Assembly (NCBI RefSeq): GCF_002236115.1
Contig: NZ_NIWT01000003.1
Location: 124,001 to 188,000 of the forward strand
DNA: 64,000 bases
Reading direction: 5' to 3'
Source: Pseudomonas jessenii
GTDB taxonomy: Bacteria > Pseudomonadota > Gammaproteobacteria > Pseudomonadales > Pseudomonadaceae
Positions within the stretch are counted from its first letter, which is position 1. Each line of letters opens with the position of its first letter. The notes beneath the pieces were generated by a model. That model searched no databases and was not told where the DNA came from. It saw only the letters and a program-made list of their open reading frames with translations. Positions 38,652 to 49,710 of this stretch are shown one piece after another. The translations under genes were made by a program, and so were the position numbers.

Positions 38652-39929
38652 TCAGAGACGCAGATCTGATTGAGAGGCATCCAGCAGGTACTTAAGGTCA
38701 TAGAGAACGTGCTCTGCCTTACCCAGGCTCCGAATCTGCTCAGCCCCCATCGCAGAGAATTCATTATGTGCGACAGCCAGAATGATACCGTCGTAAGAAT
38801 TAACCTGTGGCTGGCCGATAGGAGTGATTGAATACTCGTGCATTGCTTCCGCCGCATCAACCCATGGGTCATAAACATCAACAACAATATTGAACTCAGC
38901 GAGTTCATTCACAATATCGATGATTTTAGTGTTACGCAGATCCGGGCAGTTTTCTTTGAACGTCAACCCCATGATCAGGACGCGAGCACCGTCAACATGA
39001 ATTTTACGTTTCAGCATCGCCTTGACAAGTTGAGAGACTACATAGGCTCCCATGCTGTCATTCAAACGACGACCCGCTAAAATGATCTCGGGATGATAAC
39101 CAATGGACTGTGCTTTGTGAGTCAGGTAATAGGGATCTACACCGATGCAGTGACCACCCACCAGTCCTGGGCGGAATGGCAAGAAGTTCCATTTCGTCCC
39201 CGCTGCTTCCAGAACCGCCTGAGTATCGATACCCATCTTATTAAAAATAAGTGCCAACTCATTGATCAGGGCAATGTTCAAGTCGCGCTGCGTGTTCTCA
39301 ATAACCTTTGCCGCTTCGGCAACCTTGATACTCTTGGCTTTATGAGTTCCGGCGATAATGATTGTGTTATACAAAGCATCGACCAGATCAGCAACCTCTG
39401 GAGTGGAACCGGCGGTTACTTTTTTAATGGTAGTAACACGATGCTCTTTATCACCAGGATTTATCCGCTCTGGGCTATAACCTGCATAAAAATCAACATT
39501 GAACTTCAGCCCGGATACTTTCTCCAGCACTGGAACACAATCTTCCTCAGTAGCACCAGGATAGACCGTTGACTCGTAAATAACGATATCGCCCTTTTTC
39601 AAAACACGACCAATCGACTCACTTGCCTTAATCAAAGGAGTCAGATCCGGCCTCTTATGCTCATCAATCGGGGTTGGAACGGTAACAATAAATATATTGC
39701 ACGCAGACAATTCTTCCAGCACAGAGCTAAAACTTAAACCCGATGCGGAGCGTAATTCACAATCGGACACTTCAAGAGTAGCGTCATGACCGGCCTTTAG
39801 TGCTTCGATTCGGCGCTGGCTGATATCAAATCCGACCACTTGCATTTTTTTGCCAAACTCAACCGCCAGCGGCAAGCCCACATAACCGAGACCCACTATG
39901 GCCAACTTTACATCTTCGAGTTTAAGCAT
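38652..39929 (-). CDS. wbpO: UDP-GalNAc/UDP-GlcNAc 6-dehydrogenase (WbpO)
   Basis: Oxidises C6 of UDP-GalNAc to give UDP-GalNAcA. 425 residues with [14 protein letters not shown] for [11 protein letters not shown], and the catalytic Cys in [12 protein letters not shown]. With WbpP it supplies the uronic acid of the repeat. The ATG at 39929 has AAGGG 8 nt upstream on the minus strand. Confidence 0.95.
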   Translation of the reverse strand: MLKLEDVKLAIVGLGYVGLPLAVEFGKKMQVVGFDISQRRIEALKAGHDATLEVSDCELRSASGLSFSSVLEELSACNIFIVTVPTPIDEHKRPDLTPLIKASESIGRVLKKGDIVIYESTVYPGATEEDCVPVLEKVSGLKFNVDFYAGYSPERINPGDKEHRVTTIKKVTAGSTPEVADLVDALYNTIIIAGTHKAKSIKVAEAAKVIENTQRDLNIALINELALIFNKMGIDTQAVLEAAGTKWNFLPFRPGLVGGHCIGVDPYYLTHKAQSIGYHPEIILAGRRLNDSMGAYVVSQLVKAMLKRKIHVDGARVLIMGLTFKENCPDLRNTKIIDIVNELAEFNIVVDVYDPWVDAAEAMHEYSITPIGQPQVNSYDGIILAVAHNEFSAMGAEQIRSLGKAEHVLYDLKYLLDASQSDLRL

Positions 39930-40351
39930 TGTTTTCCCTTGCCATTCATCAATATTAAGTCGATCGTAAAAAAGCGCGCCAAACCTTGCGCCTTAGAAAC
40001 AAAAATCACGGCTGCCTAAGTCAGAAATTATACCGAAAGCGCCTAACGGAGCCATAACAATTTTCAGAAAGCCAAGGAGGAACCCGGACGCTCCCCCTTC
40101 CGCTTGAGCATGCTTTGAGAACCACCGCTGCAAGGCAAGCCGTCGCAACACAACAGCCAATTTTCGAGCGCGACCTGCTTATCACGATGCTGGGCATATA
40201 CTCAACCCCGCATCAGAAAAAACGTGCGAAATCCGACAAAAAGGAGGTCCTGACCAACCGGACAGACAACTCACGTTTAACCCAAAGGTAGAACCACCCC
40301 TCCTTGGGCGATGTACCACTTATGCACAGCAGTCAAAGAATTGAAATACAG
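39930..40351. promoter_or_regulatory. Intergenic region upstream of wbpO
   Basis: 422 bp with no gene. On the minus strand a perfect TATAAT stands at 40027-40032, about 100 bp before wbpO, but its -35 is poor, so a promoter here would need help. Upstream, AAGGAGG near 40306 can pair with CCTCCTT near 40245, which could form a leader structure. No JUMPstart or ops-like element was recognised. Confidence 0.4.
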
Positions 40352-41392
40352 CTATTCCGGTTTTACTGCAAAGAACCCACGAAGCAATACGAAAGCAACG
40401 CCGGCGATCAAACCTGCAACAACACCCAATATAAGGACCAGCGTCTTGTTAGGTTTCACTGGATTGTCTGGCAACTCCACTGCCCCATCTTGCCGATAAA
40501 CAGAAACCGACACTGGATCTGTTTTCAACCCCTTAAAGAAATAGTATTGATCCTGAAGATCACGCAAATGCTCCGTAAAGGGGTCATCGGACTTGCGAGC
40601 CTGTAAACTTTCAATTTCCGCTTTTAGTGCTTTCGAGCCACGCATGTACGTAAGCTGCCCTGCCTCCCCACCCGCTATAACCGATTGACTCACCGTGATC
40701 GAAGGCGGCTTCTCCAGACCGATTGACTCGGCAATCCTCAGCGCCTCACTCAACCTGGCGATCGAATCTTCTTTGGCCTTGCTGCTTTTTTCCCTGGCGG
40801 AACTTATCTGCTGCTCCAGATTACGAGCCCGAACCTCAGACTCAATTGAAACGTTCTTGATCATTTCGCTTTTGGCCAATTCACCCGCCTGAGCAACATA
40901 TGCAGCAACCCACTCTTTGGCCTTCTGGGGATCGGTAGCCTGCACGACAACCGAATACCTGTCAGAGGTCTCCCTAAGTGGCGGAACCACACGCAACACA
41001 CGAGAGAACGTCGAGTACAGGACATCCCGGGACTTTTTCCGCTCATCCGAAGACAAACTCGGCAAATAAGTCTTGCTAAAAAAATCTAGACGGAGCGACT
41101 CCGCTTGCAAATATCGTGTGTAGATTTCATAGACATCCTTAACAGTGTAAGGAACCAACTCTGACTCTTTCATCCGACCATAATTAAAGTTGGATATATC
41201 ATTCTGAGACGGCGGTATCACAAAAGCCTTCGCCTCATAAACGGGAGAGACAAGGAAAGCATAGCTCGCCGCGAGAGCAGCACCTAATAAAGTAAAAACG
41301 ATGACAACAAGTTTTTGCCGAAAAATCGCACGAACAAAATTCTGAAACTCAAAATATTCTAAATCACTATCTTTTTTTGAATCGACACGCAT
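40352..41392 (-). CDS. wzz: O-antigen chain-length determinant (Wzz)
   Basis: 346 residues with an N-terminal membrane helix (LVVIVFTLLGAALAASYAFLV), a periplasmic coiled-coil-rich part, and the C-terminal Wzz helix after DNPVKPNKTLVLILGVVAGLI. First gene of the O-antigen locus after ihfB/lapA, as in P. aeruginosa. It sets the modal length of the chains made by Wzy. Confidence 0.92.
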   Translation of the reverse strand: MRVDSKKDSDLEYFEFQNFVRAIFRQKLVVIVFTLLGAALAASYAFLVSPVYEAKAFVIPPSQNDISNFNYGRMKESELVPYTVKDVYEIYTRYLQAESLRLDFFSKTYLPSLSSDERKKSRDVLYSTFSRVLRVVPPLRETSDRYSVVVQATDPQKAKEWVAAYVAQAGELAKSEMIKNVSIESEVRARNLEQQISSAREKSSKAKEDSIARLSEALRIAESIGLEKPPSITVSQSVIAGGEAGQLTYMRGSKALKAEIESLQARKSDDPFTEHLRDLQDQYYFFKGLKTDPVSVSVYRQDGAVELPDNPVKPNKTLVLILGVVAGLIAGVAFVLLRGFFAVKPE

Positions 41393-41469
41393 ATTTTGTT
41401 AGCCTTTTTTTTACTTAAGCGGTCACTTTAATTGCACAGACTAAACCACTTGAGAACCATCAACGCAAA

Positions 41470-41500
41470 CCAAGCAAACAAAGGGGAAACTTCCCCCTTA
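41470..41500 (-). terminator. Terminator after lapA
   Basis: AAGGGGAA (41481-41488) and TTCCCCCTT (41491-41499) make a stem with a 2-nt gap; on the minus strand TTTGTTTGCTT follows. It probably separates the rpsA-ihfB-lapA transcript from the O-antigen locus, so wzz would need its own promoter in 41393-41480. Confidence 0.6.
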
Positions 41501-41573
41501 TCTACTCTCGCAATACACTGTATTACATACTCGGACGAGCGCAAAAAAAAACATCAAACAAATCAATACCAGC

Positions 41574-41825
41574 CTATCGCCCACGCCTCCTAACCCCAAG
41601 AAAATGAGCCACCACAACCCCTCCACCAAAGATCATCCCCATCAGGAACGAAGCAACTCCGAACATCGAGATCTGTAGCTGAGGCGAAGAAAAACCGAGA
41701 AAGGAAACAACGACAAGCTGCTGGTTTTCCAGCACGAAGAGCAGGCATACAACTGATGTTAATAAGACAAGCCCGGTAATCATGAATCGCTTGATGCGAC
41801 TCTTATCTCGCCAACTCATCGTCAC
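41574..41825 (-). CDS. lapA: LapA-domain (DUF1049) membrane protein
   Basis: 83 residues with two membrane helices ([19 protein letters not shown] and [16 protein letters not shown]) and a basic tail, as in the lipopolysaccharide assembly protein A family (YciS). AGGAGG is 6 nt before the GTG at 41825, which is therefore preferred to the ATG at 41819. Its 5' end overlaps the ihfB 3' end by 23 bp. The gene is not the large adhesin of the same name. Confidence 0.85.
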   Translation of the reverse strand: MTMSWRDKSRIKRFMITGLVLLTSVVCLLFVLENQQLVVVSFLGFSSPQLQISMFGVASFLMGMIFGGGVVVAHFLGVRRRGR

Positions 41826-42117
41826 CTAATTCCTCCTCATCTTCATTTACACGATCACGTAACTCTTTACCTGGTTTGAAATGCGGAACGAACTTGCCAT
41901 CGAGACTGACAGACTGGCCAGTTTTCGGATTGCGCCCTACCCGTGGCGCGCGGTAGTGCAGAGAGAAGCTGCCAAACCCCCGGATCTCGATACGATCCCC
42001 GGTAGCCAGACATTGGGACATTTGCTCAAGCATGGTCTTGATGGCCAGCTCCACATCCTTGGATGAGAGCAGCCCTTGATGGGTGACAATTCGTTCGATC
42101 AACTCCGACTTCGTCAT
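41803..42117 (-). CDS. ihfB: Integration host factor beta subunit
   Basis: DNA-bending nucleoid protein; forms a heterodimer with Ihf[31 protein letters not shown] and [10 protein letters not shown] are family hallmarks. At 104 residues it is about ten longer than the P. aeruginosa protein; the extra acidic tail ([13 protein letters not shown]) lies in the part that overlaps lapA. Confidence 0.97.
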   Translation of the reverse strand: MTKSELIERIVTHQGLLSSKDVELAIKTMLEQMSQCLATGDRIEIRGFGSFSLHYRAPRVGRNPKTGQSVSLDGKFVPHFKPGKELRDRVNEDEEELGDDELAR

Positions 42118-42266
42118 ATTTTTCCCTTCTTTTTCAAGCAGCTAGATCAGCGCTTCAAAGGTTTTAGCACGCCTGCACGATTTTGAACAGCCTGAGTTTT
42201 ACCATCTATCCCAGCCCCCCAAAATGCTTGATCCCCGGAACGGGAAGACTCTGGGCGATCACCCTG

Positions 42267-42551
42267 TCATCGGCAAATCACCAGCATAGTGCGCGTCAGG
42301 AAACCTGCCGGGTTGAACCCAAAAAGCCCATCCTCCTCCTCGACTTCCTTGAGATCATCAGACCTTGCCACGACCTGGTAGCCCGCGCCCTTGCATTCCT
42401 TGGCCGCACGCTTGTAACACTTGTCCCATTTCGAACCGAGCCCCGAACAATCGACCTCAATACCGCTAACCCCACGCACTACGTGAGTTTTGGCACTGGT
42501 GGTACAACCCGCCAATGCCAGCACTGCCACTGCGACAATGAGCTTGTTCAT
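42267..42551 (-). CDS. Small putative lipoprotein
   Basis: 94 residues with a lipoprotein signal (MNKLIVAVAVLALAGC, lipobox LAGC). The mature part has four further Cys (one each in DCSG, KCYK and KECKG, and one in the C-terminal VICR). It is likely held in the outer or inner membrane on the periplasmic side. I do not recognise a function. It is located between ihfB and rpsA, after the rpsA terminator. Confidence 0.75.
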   Translation of the reverse strand: MNKLIVAVAVLALAGCTTSAKTHVVRGVSGIEVDCSGLGSKWDKCYKRAAKECKGAGYQVVARSDDLKEVEEEDGLFGFNPAGFLTRTMLVICR

Positions 42552-42710
42552 TCACGTCCTTTTGCCAGAAAGCCTGTCAGGCGATCATTAGTCTCAGGCT
42601 AAAGACTAGCTGCAAATAAGCGCTTGATCCGACTAAACATTCAGACCTTCTTTCGGCGTTTTTGGTTCACGCCCCAGGCATCCGAACGCAATTCACCAAA
42701 CGCCAGGCAC

Positions 42711-42740
42711 AAAAAAGGGCGACCGAAGTCGCCCTTTTTT
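42711..42740 (-). terminator. Terminator after rpsA
   Basis: AAAAAAGGGCGAC and GTCGCCCTTTTTT form a perfect 13-bp stem with loop CGAA, ending in a T run on either strand. It lies 15 bp past the rpsA stop. Confidence 0.92.
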
Positions 42741-42755
42741 ACAGAAAGTCAGAAC

Positions 42756-44447
42756 TTAGTTCTGTTTTTCCATTTGTGCACGCAGCAGGTCACCCAGAGT
42801 GGTGGCCACAGGAGCATCAGTAGCTACTGGCTTGTCGCGCAGGCTCTGGATTGCTTCTTTCTCGTCTTCAACGTCTTTCGACTTGATCGAGAGCTGAATT
42901 ACACGGCTCTTGCGGTCAACGCTGATGATCTTGGCTTCTACTTCTTCGCCTTCTTTCAGAACGTTGCGCGCGTCTTCAACGCGGTCACGGCTGATTTCGG
43001 AGGCTTTCAGAGTCGCTTCGATATCGTCGGCCAGAGTGATGATGGCGCCTTTAGCGTCAACTTCCTTCACGATGCCTTTAACGATGGCGCCTTTGTCGTT
43101 CTCTTGAACGTACTCGGAGAACGGATCGCTTTCCAGTTGCTTGATACCCAGGGAGATGCGCTCGCGCTCTGGGTCAACCGACAGGATAACGGTGTCCAGC
43201 TCGTCGCCCTTCTTGAAGCGGCGAACGGCTTCTTCGCCCACTTCGTTCCAGGAGATGTCGGACAGGTGAACCAGACCGTCGATGCCGCCGTCCAGACCAA
43301 TGAAGATACCGAAATCGGTGATCGACTTGATGGTGCCGGAGATTTTATCGCCCTTGTTGAACTGGCCAGAGAAATCTTCCCATGGGTTGGATTTGCACTG
43401 CTTGATGCCCAGGGAGATACGACGACGCTCTTCGTCGATGTCCAGAACCATGACTTCCACTTCGTCGCCGACTTGTACGACTTTCGAAGGGTGGATGTTC
43501 TTGTTGGTCCAGTCCATTTCGGAAACGTGTACCAGACCTTCAACGCCTTCTTCCAGCTCAGCGAAGCAGCCGTAGTCGGTCAGGTTGGTTACACGCGCGG
43601 TAACGCGAGTGCTTTCTGGGTAACGGGCTTTGATAGCAACCCATGGATCTTCGCCCAGTTGCTTCAGGCCCAGGGAAACACGATTGCGCTCGCGATCGTA
43701 TTTCAGAACCTTGACATCGATCTCGTCGCCAACGTTGACGATTTCGGAAGGATGCTTGATACGCTTCCAAGCCATGTCGGTAATGTGCAGCAGGCCATCG
43801 ACGCCACCCAGATCGACGAATGCGCCGTAATCGGTGAGGTTCTTGACGATACCTTTGACTTGTTGGCCTTCCTGCAGGGATTCCAGCAGAGCTTCGCGCT
43901 CGGCGGAGTTCTCGGCTTCCAGGACGCTGCGACGGGAAACGACAACGTTGTTGCGCTTCTGGTCCAGCTTGATGACCTTGAATTCCAGCTCTTTGCCTTC
44001 CAGGTGCGTGGTGTCGCGCACTGGACGGACGTCAACCAGAGAACCTGGCAGGAACGCACGGATGCCGTTAACGTCGACAGTGAAGCCGCCTTTAACCTTA
44101 CCGTTGATAACGCCCTTGACCACTTCTTCGGCTGCGAAGGCTGCTTCCAGAACAATCCAGCATTCAGCGCGCTTGGCTTTTTCACGGGACAGCTTGGTTT
44201 CACCAAAGCCGTCTTCAACCGAGTCCAGAGCAACGTGAACTTCGTCACCGACGTTGATGTTCAGTTCGCCAGCGTCGTTGTAGAACTGCTCAAGCGGGAT
44301 GAGTGCTTCAGACTTCAGGCCAGCGTGAACGGTTACCCAGCGAGCTTGGTAATCGATATCAACGATAACACCGGTGATGATGGAGCCTGCCTGAAGGTTC
44401 AGGGTTTTTAGGCTTTCTTCAAAGAGTTCCGCAAAGCTTTCGCTCAT
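42756..44447 (-). CDS. rpsA: 30S ribosomal protein S1
   Basis: 563 residues with six S1 RNA-binding domains; repeated parts include [41 protein letters not shown] and [21 protein letters not shown]. It binds mRNA and brings it to the ribosome. The ATG at 44447 gives the standard [13 protein letters not shown]; the longer frame is spurious. The 120 bp between it and cmk may carry an S1-controlled leader. Confidence 0.98.
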   Translation of the reverse strand: MSESFAELFEESLKTLNLQAGSIITGVIVDIDYQARWVTVHAGLKSEALIPLEQFYNDAGELNINVGDEVHVALDSVEDGFGETKLSREKAKRAECWIVLEAAFAAEEVVKGVINGKVKGGFTVDVNGIRAFLPGSLVDVRPVRDTTHLEGKELEFKVIKLDQKRNNVVVSRRSVLEAENSAEREALLESLQEGQQVKGIVKNLTDYGAFVDLGGVDGLLHITDMAWKRIKHPSEIVNVGDEIDVKVLKYDRERNRVSLGLKQLGEDPWVAIKARYPESTRVTARVTNLTDYGCFAELEEGVEGLVHVSEMDWTNKNIHPSKVVQVGDEVEVMVLDIDEERRRISLGIKQCKSNPWEDFSGQFNKGDKISGTIKSITDFGIFIGLDGGIDGLVHLSDISWNEVGEEAVRRFKKGDELDTVILSVDPERERISLGIKQLESDPFSEYVQENDKGAIVKGIVKEVDAKGAIITLADDIEATLKASEISRDRVEDARNVLKEGEEVEAKIISVDRKSRVIQLSIKSKDVEDEKEAIQSLRDKPVATDAPVATTLGDLLRAQMEKQN

Positions 44448-44567
44448 TTTAATTCCTGTTGATGAGGGCGAAGAATACGCCCATCTCCACACCCCAGACG
44501 GTGTGGGTTAGTTTCATTTAAAAGAAGCCACCGCAGGACTATGACTGGTCCCCTGCGGCCTTCTTGG

Positions 44568-45257
44568 TCACCCGGCGATATCGCGAATGGCGATCTCGCT
44601 CATGATGCGTTCCAGCACCTGGTCGATGGATAATTCCGTGGAATCCAGCTGTATGGCGTCAGCCGCCGGTTTAAGCGGGGCTACCGCTCGCTGGGTGTCA
44701 CGCTCATCGCGCGCACGTATCTCATCTAGCAGACTCGACAGACTAACACCCTCGACCTTGCCCTTCAACTGCAAATATCGACGGCGCGCCCGTTCCTCGG
44801 CGCTGGCGGTCAGAAAAATTTTCAGCGGTGCGTCCGGAAAAACCACTGTGCCCATGTCGCGACCATCCGCCACAAGGCCCGGCGCTTCCTGAAAAGCCCG
44901 CTGGCGCTGCAGCAGCGCCTCGCGCACAGCCGGCAACGCAGCTACCTGGGAAGCACCGGAACCGACGCTTTCGGTGCGAATGACATCGCTGACTTCATCA
45001 CCTTCCAGAATGATGCGTTGCAACTGACCGTCCGTCGCCGCGATGAACTGCACATCCAGATGAGCGGCGAGTTTCTTCAGCAGCTCTTCATTGGTCAGGT
45101 CGACACCATGGTTATGCGCGGCGAAGGCCAGCAATCGGTACAACGCACCGGAATCCAGCAGGTTCCAGCCCAGGCGCTTGGCCAGAATCCCGGCTACCGT
45201 ACCCTTGCCCGAACCGCTTGGCCCATCGATGGTGATGACCGGTGCAATGTTGTTCAC
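44568..45257 (-). CDS. cmk: Cytidylate kinase
   Basis: Phosphorylates CMP and d[16 protein letters not shown] is the P-loop, with DSGALYR and [13 protein letters not shown] following. 229 residues with a GTG start at 45257, which overlaps the stop of tyrA/aroA (GTGA-type), indicating coupling. Confidence 0.96.
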   Translation of the reverse strand: MNNIAPVITIDGPSGSGKGTVAGILAKRLGWNLLDSGALYRLLAFAAHNHGVDLTNEELLKKLAAHLDVQFIAATDGQLQRIILEGDEVSDVIRTESVGSGASQVAALPAVREALLQRQRAFQEAPGLVADGRDMGTVVFPDAPLKIFLTASAEERARRRYLQLKGKVEGVSLSSLLDEIRARDERDTQRAVAPLKPAADAIQLDSTELSIDQVLERIMSEIAIRDIAG

Positions 45258-47497
45258 GACTGTGCCTCTTGCGCCACGCGAATACCGACCTGTGCGCACA
45301 GCGCCAGGAAATTCGGGAACGACGTCGCGACGTTGGCGCAATCATGAATGCGGATTGGCGCACTGGCGCGCAGCGAAGCAACGCTGAACGCCATGGCAAT
45401 ACGGTGATCACCATGACCGTGCACTTCACCGCCGCCGATCTGGCCGCCGTCGATGATGATGCCATCCGGGGTTGGTTCGCACTTGACGCCCAGCGCCAGC
45501 AAACCATCCGCCATGACCTGGATGCGATCCGACTCCTTGACCCGCAGCTCTTCGGCGCCACGCAACACTGTGCGCCCTTCGGCACAGGCGGCGGCGACGA
45601 ACAGCACCGGGAACTCGTCGATCGCCAGCGGAACCAGCGCCTCGGGAATCTCGATACCTTTGAGTTTAGCTGCACGTACGCGCAAGTCCGCCACCGGCTC
45701 GCCACCCACTTCACGCTGGTTTTCCAGGGTGATGTCGGCGCCCATCAGGCGCAGGATGTCGATCACGCCGGTACGGGTCGGGTTGATGCCGACGTGTTCA
45801 AGCACCAGCTCGGAACCCTCGGCGATCGATGCCGCCACGAGGAAGAACGCCGAGGACGAAATGTCACCCGGGACTTCGATGTGGGTCGCGGTCAGTTTGC
45901 TGCCGGACTCGACCGATGCGGTCGCACCGTTGACCGTTACCGGGTAGCCGAAGCCACGCAGCATGCGCTCGGTATGGTCGCGGGTCGGAGCAGGCTCGGT
46001 CACCGTGGTCTTGCCTTCGGCATACAGACCGGCCAGCAGCAGGCAGGACTTAACCTGGGCACTGGCCATCGGCATGGTATAGGTCAGGCCCTTGAGCTTG
46101 TTGCCACCACGAATGGTCATCGGTGGACGACCTTCGGCGGCGGTTTCGATCACCGCGCCCATTTCACGCAGCGGATTGGCCACACGATTCATCGGGCGCT
46201 TGGACAGCGAAGCGTCGCCGGTCAGGGTGCTGTCGAAGTTCTGCGCGGCCAACAGGCCGGACAGCAGACGCATCGAAGTACCGGAGTTGCCCAGATAGAT
46301 CGGGCCCGGTGCCGGCTTCAGGCCATGCAGGCCAACGCCGTGAATGGTCACGCGACCGTGGTGCGGACCTTCGATGACCACGCCCATGTCACGGAACGCC
46401 TGCAAGGTCGCCAGGGCATCTTCGCCCTCGAGGAAACCTTCGACTTCGGTGACGCCTTCGGCCAGGGAGCCAAGCATGATCGAACGGTGGGAAATCGATT
46501 TGTCACCCGGTACGCGAATCCGACCGGACAGGCGGCCACCAGGTTGAGCCAGGAAAATCAGATCGTTGGAATTCATAGCGTCCACATAGGCCCTGCGGGC
46601 CAGGATTTTACTGAAATGCTCGCGGGCAACCCGGGCGCGAGTGAAAACGCCCAACAATTGGTGCCCATCCCCTGCATCGACCGCGTCGCGCAAGGCGTCG
46701 AGATCGCTGCGAAATGTATCGAGTGTGCGCAGGACAGCTTCGCGGTTGGCGAGGAAGATGTCGTGCCACATGACCGGGTCGCTTCCGGCGATTCTTGTGA
46801 AATCGCGGAAACCGCCCGCAGCGTAACGGAAGATCTCAAGATTTTCATTGCGCTTGGCCAACGAATCGACCAGGCCGAACGCCAACAAGTGCGGCAGATG
46901 GCTGGTCGCGGCCAGTACTTCGTCGTGACGCTCGACCTGCATGTGCTCGACATCGGCGCCCAACTCGCGCCACAAACGGTCGACTACCGCCAGGGCTGCC
47001 GGATCGGTTTGCTCCAGCGGCGTCAGGATCACCTTGTGGCGACGGAACAGTTCAGCGTTGGAGGCTTCCACCCCACTCTGCTCTGAACCGGCAATCGGGT
47101 GCCCCGGCACAAAGCATGACGGCATCTTGCCAAATGCTTCGGTGGCCGCGCGCACCACATTGCCCTTGGCACTGCCGACATCGGTCAGGATCGCCTGCCC
47201 CAGATCCATGCCCGCCAGACGCGCAAGCACTTTCTCCATGGCCAGGATCGGCACCGCCAGCTGGATGACGTCGGCGCCCTGACAAGCAACGCCCAGGTCT
47301 TCCTCGCAGCGATCCACCACACCCAACTCGACCGCGAGCTTGCGCGATTGCGGATCGAGATCGACTCCGACCACTTCGCGGCACAGACCGCTTTCACGCA
47401 AGCCCTTGGCAAACGAACCGCCGATCAACCCGAGACCGACCACCACCAGGCGACCGATCATAGGCTCAGCAGATTGCAGCGCAGTGACATCAACCAC
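45254..47497 (-). CDS. tyrA-aroA: Fused prephenate dehydrogenase / EPSP synthase
   Basis: 747 residues joining two enzymes of aromatic amino acid synthesis. Residues 1-300 are the TyrA part ([29 protein letters not shown]). The AroA part starts near residue 310 ([14 protein letters not shown]) and contains [15 protein letters not shown] and [10 protein letters not shown], the shikimate-3-phosphate and PEP sites. The fusion is known in Pseudomonas. The start is GTG at 47497, overlapping the hisC stop; a downstream ATG (MIGRLVVVG) at 47461 is an alternative. Confidence 0.95.
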   Translation of the reverse strand: MVDVTALQSAEPMIGRLVVVGLGLIGGSFAKGLRESGLCREVVGVDLDPQSRKLAVELGVVDRCEEDLGVACQGADVIQLAVPILAMEKVLARLAGMDLGQAILTDVGSAKGNVVRAATEAFGKMPSCFVPGHPIAGSEQSGVEASNAELFRRHKVILTPLEQTDPAALAVVDRLWRELGADVEHMQVERHDEVLAATSHLPHLLAFGLVDSLAKRNENLEIFRYAAGGFRDFTRIAGSDPVMWHDIFLANREAVLRTLDTFRSDLDALRDAVDAGDGHQLLGVFTRARVAREHFSKILARRAYVDAMNSNDLIFLAQPGGRLSGRIRVPGDKSISHRSIMLGSLAEGVTEVEGFLEGEDALATLQAFRDMGVVIEGPHHGRVTIHGVGLHGLKPAPGPIYLGNSGTSMRLLSGLLAAQNFDSTLTGDASLSKRPMNRVANPLREMGAVIETAAEGRPPMTIRGGNKLKGLTYTMPMASAQVKSCLLLAGLYAEGKTTVTEPAPTRDHTERMLRGFGYPVTVNGATASVESGSKLTATHIEVPGDISSSAFFLVAASIAEGSELVLEHVGINPTRTGVIDILRLMGADITLENQREVGGEPVADLRVRAAKLKGIEIPEALVPLAIDEFPVLFVAAACAEGRTVLRGAEELRVKESDRIQVMADGLLALGVKCEPTPDGIIIDGGQIGGGEVHGHGDHRIAMAFSVASLRASAPIRIHDCANVATSFPNFLALCAQVGIRVAQEAQS

Positions 47498-48602
47498 GAG
47501 CCAGAACCTTGGTCAGCGCCTCAAGGAAGCGGCTGTTCTCTGCCGGCAGGCCAATGGTGATGCGCAGGTGGTTTGGCATGCCGTAGTTGGCCACCGGACG
47601 CACGATCACGCCTTCACGAAGCAAGCCCTGGAACACCGGGGCCGCAACCTGACCGAGATCGACGCAAATGAAATTGCCTTTGGATGGTATCCAGCTCAGC
47701 CCCAGCTCACGGAAACCGGCCTCCAGCTGCTGCATGCCGGACTCGTTCAACTGACGGCTTTGCGCCAGATACTCTTCGTCCTTCAACGCTGCACAGGCCG
47801 CGGCCAGGGCCAGGCTGTTGACGTTGAACGGCTGGCGTACACGGTTCAGCACGTCTGCGACCACCGCCGTGGACAAGCCATAACCCACGCGCAGCGCCGC
47901 CAGGCCATAGGCCTTGGAGAAGGTGCGGGAAACCAGCAGGTTCGGATAAGCCGCCAGGAAGTCCAGGCCATCCGGCAGATCGCTGCCTTCGGCGTATTCG
48001 ATGTAAGCCTCGTCCAGTACGACCAGCACATGCTCCGGCACATCCTGCAGGAATTCGTCCAGCGCCTCGGCGTCGAACCAGGTCCCGGTCGGGTTGTTCG
48101 GGTTGGCGATGAACACCACGCGGGTGTTGGCATCGATCGCCGCCAGCATGGCAGGCAGGTCATGCCCCCAATCCTTGGCCGGAACCACTTTGGCCTGTGC
48201 GCCGACCGCCTGGGTGGCAATCGGGTAGACAGCGAACGCATGCTCGCTGAACACGGCGTTCAGGCCCGGCGCCAGATAAGCACGCGCAACCAGTTCCAGG
48301 ATGTCGTTGGAACCGTTACCCAACGTGACCTGGTCGAGTTCGACGCGGCACTGCTCGGCCAGCAGGCTCTTGAGGGCAAAACCGTTGCCGTCCGGATAAC
48401 GGGTCAGCTCGGCCAGCGCATCGCGGATCGCCGCCAGCGCCTTGGGGCCAGCGCCCAGCGGGTTTTCGTTGCTCGCCAGCTTGACGATACTGGCTGGATC
48501 GAGGTCCAGCTCACGCGCCAGTTCGTCCACGGGTTTGCCCGGAACGTAAGGCGAAAGTTGTTGCACGCCCGGCTGTGCCAGAGCGAGGAAATTGCCACTC
48601 AT
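47490..48602 (-). CDS. hisC: Histidinol-phosphate aminotransferase (HisC2-type)
   Basis: PLP enzyme of 370 residues. LASNENPLGAGPKA, NPNNPTG and the PLP lysine in SRTFSKAYGLAALRVGY are visible. Its place between pheA and tyrA/aroA shows that it probably acts also in phenylalanine and tyrosine transamination, as second HisC copies in pseudomonads do. Confidence 0.94.
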   Translation of the reverse strand: MSGNFLALAQPGVQQLSPYVPGKPVDELARELDLDPASIVKLASNENPLGAGPKALAAIRDALAELTRYPDGNGFALKSLLAEQCRVELDQVTLGNGSNDILELVARAYLAPGLNAVFSEHAFAVYPIATQAVGAQAKVVPAKDWGHDLPAMLAAIDANTRVVFIANPNNPTGTWFDAEALDEFLQDVPEHVLVVLDEAYIEYAEGSDLPDGLDFLAAYPNLLVSRTFSKAYGLAALRVGYGLSTAVVADVLNRVRQPFNVNSLALAAACAALKDEEYLAQSRQLNESGMQQLEAGFRELGLSWIPSKGNFICVDLGQVAAPVFQGLLREGVIVRPVANYGMPNHLRITIGLPAENSRFLEALTKVLARG

Positions 48603-48615
48603 TTGCTACCGCCCC

Positions 48616-49710
48616 TTAGAGAACTGCTTTCGGGTAGGAACCCAGCACCTTGAGTGCCACTGCTTCCTGACTGATCTTTTCCAGCACACCTTTGACCAAG
48701 GGGTCGCGGTGGTGGCCGACGAAGTCGATGAAGAACACATAGGTCCATTTACCGCTGCGCGACGGACGAGTCTCGATTCGCGTCAGGTCGATGCCATTGT
48801 CGTGGAACGGCACCAGCAACTCGTGAAGCGCACCCGGCTTGTTGCTCATCGAAACGATGATCGATGTCTTGTCGTCGCCGGTCGGTGGCACTTCCTGGTT
48901 GCCGATCATGAGGAAGCGCGTGGAGTTATCCGGACGGTCCTCGATTTTTTCGGCCAAACGGGTCAAGCCGTACAGGCCGGCCGCCATATCGCCGGCAATC
49001 GCCGCCGAGTTCCACTCACCCTTGACCCGCTTGGCCGCTTCGGCGTTGCTGGACACCGCCACGCGCTCGACATTCGGGTAATGGGCGTCCAGCCACTTGC
49101 GGCACTGGGCCAGTGACTGGGCGTGGGAGTAGATGCGACTGATGCTGTCGGTCTTGGTGTTTTCACCGACCAACAGGTGATGGTGGATACGCAGCTCGAC
49201 TTCACCGCAGATCACCATGTCATGTTCGAGGAAGCTGTCGAGGGTGTGGTTGACCGCGCCTTCGGTGGAGTTCTCCACCGGCACCACACCAAAATTCACC
49301 GCCCCCGCCGCCACTTCACGGAACACTTCGTCGATCGCCGCCATCGGCTTGCTGATCACGGCGTGGCCGAAGTGCTTCATGGCCGCCGCCTGAGTGAAGG
49401 TGCCTTCAGGGCCGAGATAAGCCACTTTCAGCGGCTGTTCGAGCGCCAGGCACGAAGACATGATTTCACGGAACAACCGCGCCATCTCTTCGTTGCCCAG
49501 CGGCCCCTGGTTGCGCTCCATGACACGCTTGAGCACCTGAGCTTCGCGCTCGGGACGATAGAACACCGGCACTTCGCCTTCGGCCAGCGAGGCCATCTTT
49601 ACTCGCGCGACTTCCTGGGCGCAGCGCGCACGCTCACTGATCAGCTCCAGGACCTTTTCGTCCAGGGCATCAATGCGCAGGCGCAGTGCCTTGAGTTCTT
49701 GCTCAGACAT
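48616..49710 (-). CDS. pheA: Chorismate mutase / prephenate dehydratase (P-protein)
   Basis: 364 residues: an AroQ-type mutase (residues 1-90, with LRLRIDALDEKVLELISERA), a prephenate dehydratase (YLGPEGTFTQAA, PVENSTEGAVNHTLD, DNSTRFLMIG with the TRF motif) and a C-terminal ACT domain for Phe feedback (GALHELLVPF, then RIETRPSR). The start overlaps the serC stop by one base. Confidence 0.96.
   Translation of the reverse strand: MSEQELKALRLRIDALDEKVLELISERARCAQEVARVKMASLAEGEVPVFYRPEREAQVLKRVMERNQGPLGNEEMARLFREIMSSCLALEQPLKVAYLGPEGTFTQAAAMKHFGHAVISKPMAAIDEVFREVAAGAVNFGVVPVENSTEGAVNHTLDSFLEHDMVICGEVELRIHHHLLVGENTKTDSISRIYSHAQSLAQCRKWLDAHYPNVERVAVSSNAEAAKRVKGEWNSAAIAGDMAAGLYGLTRLAEKIEDRPDNSTRFLMIGNQEVPPTGDDKTSIIVSMSNKPGALHELLVPFHDNGIDLTRIETRPSRSGKWTYVFFIDFVGHHRDPLVKGVLEKISQEAVALKVLGSYPKAVL

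Noticed and set aside
39930..40351. JUMPstart/ops element for RfaH control
   Set aside because: GGTAG-like bases occur but in the wrong direction and without the remaining consensus.
45254..47497. tyrA-aroA fusion as a novel finding
   Set aside because: The fusion is normal in Pseudomonas.
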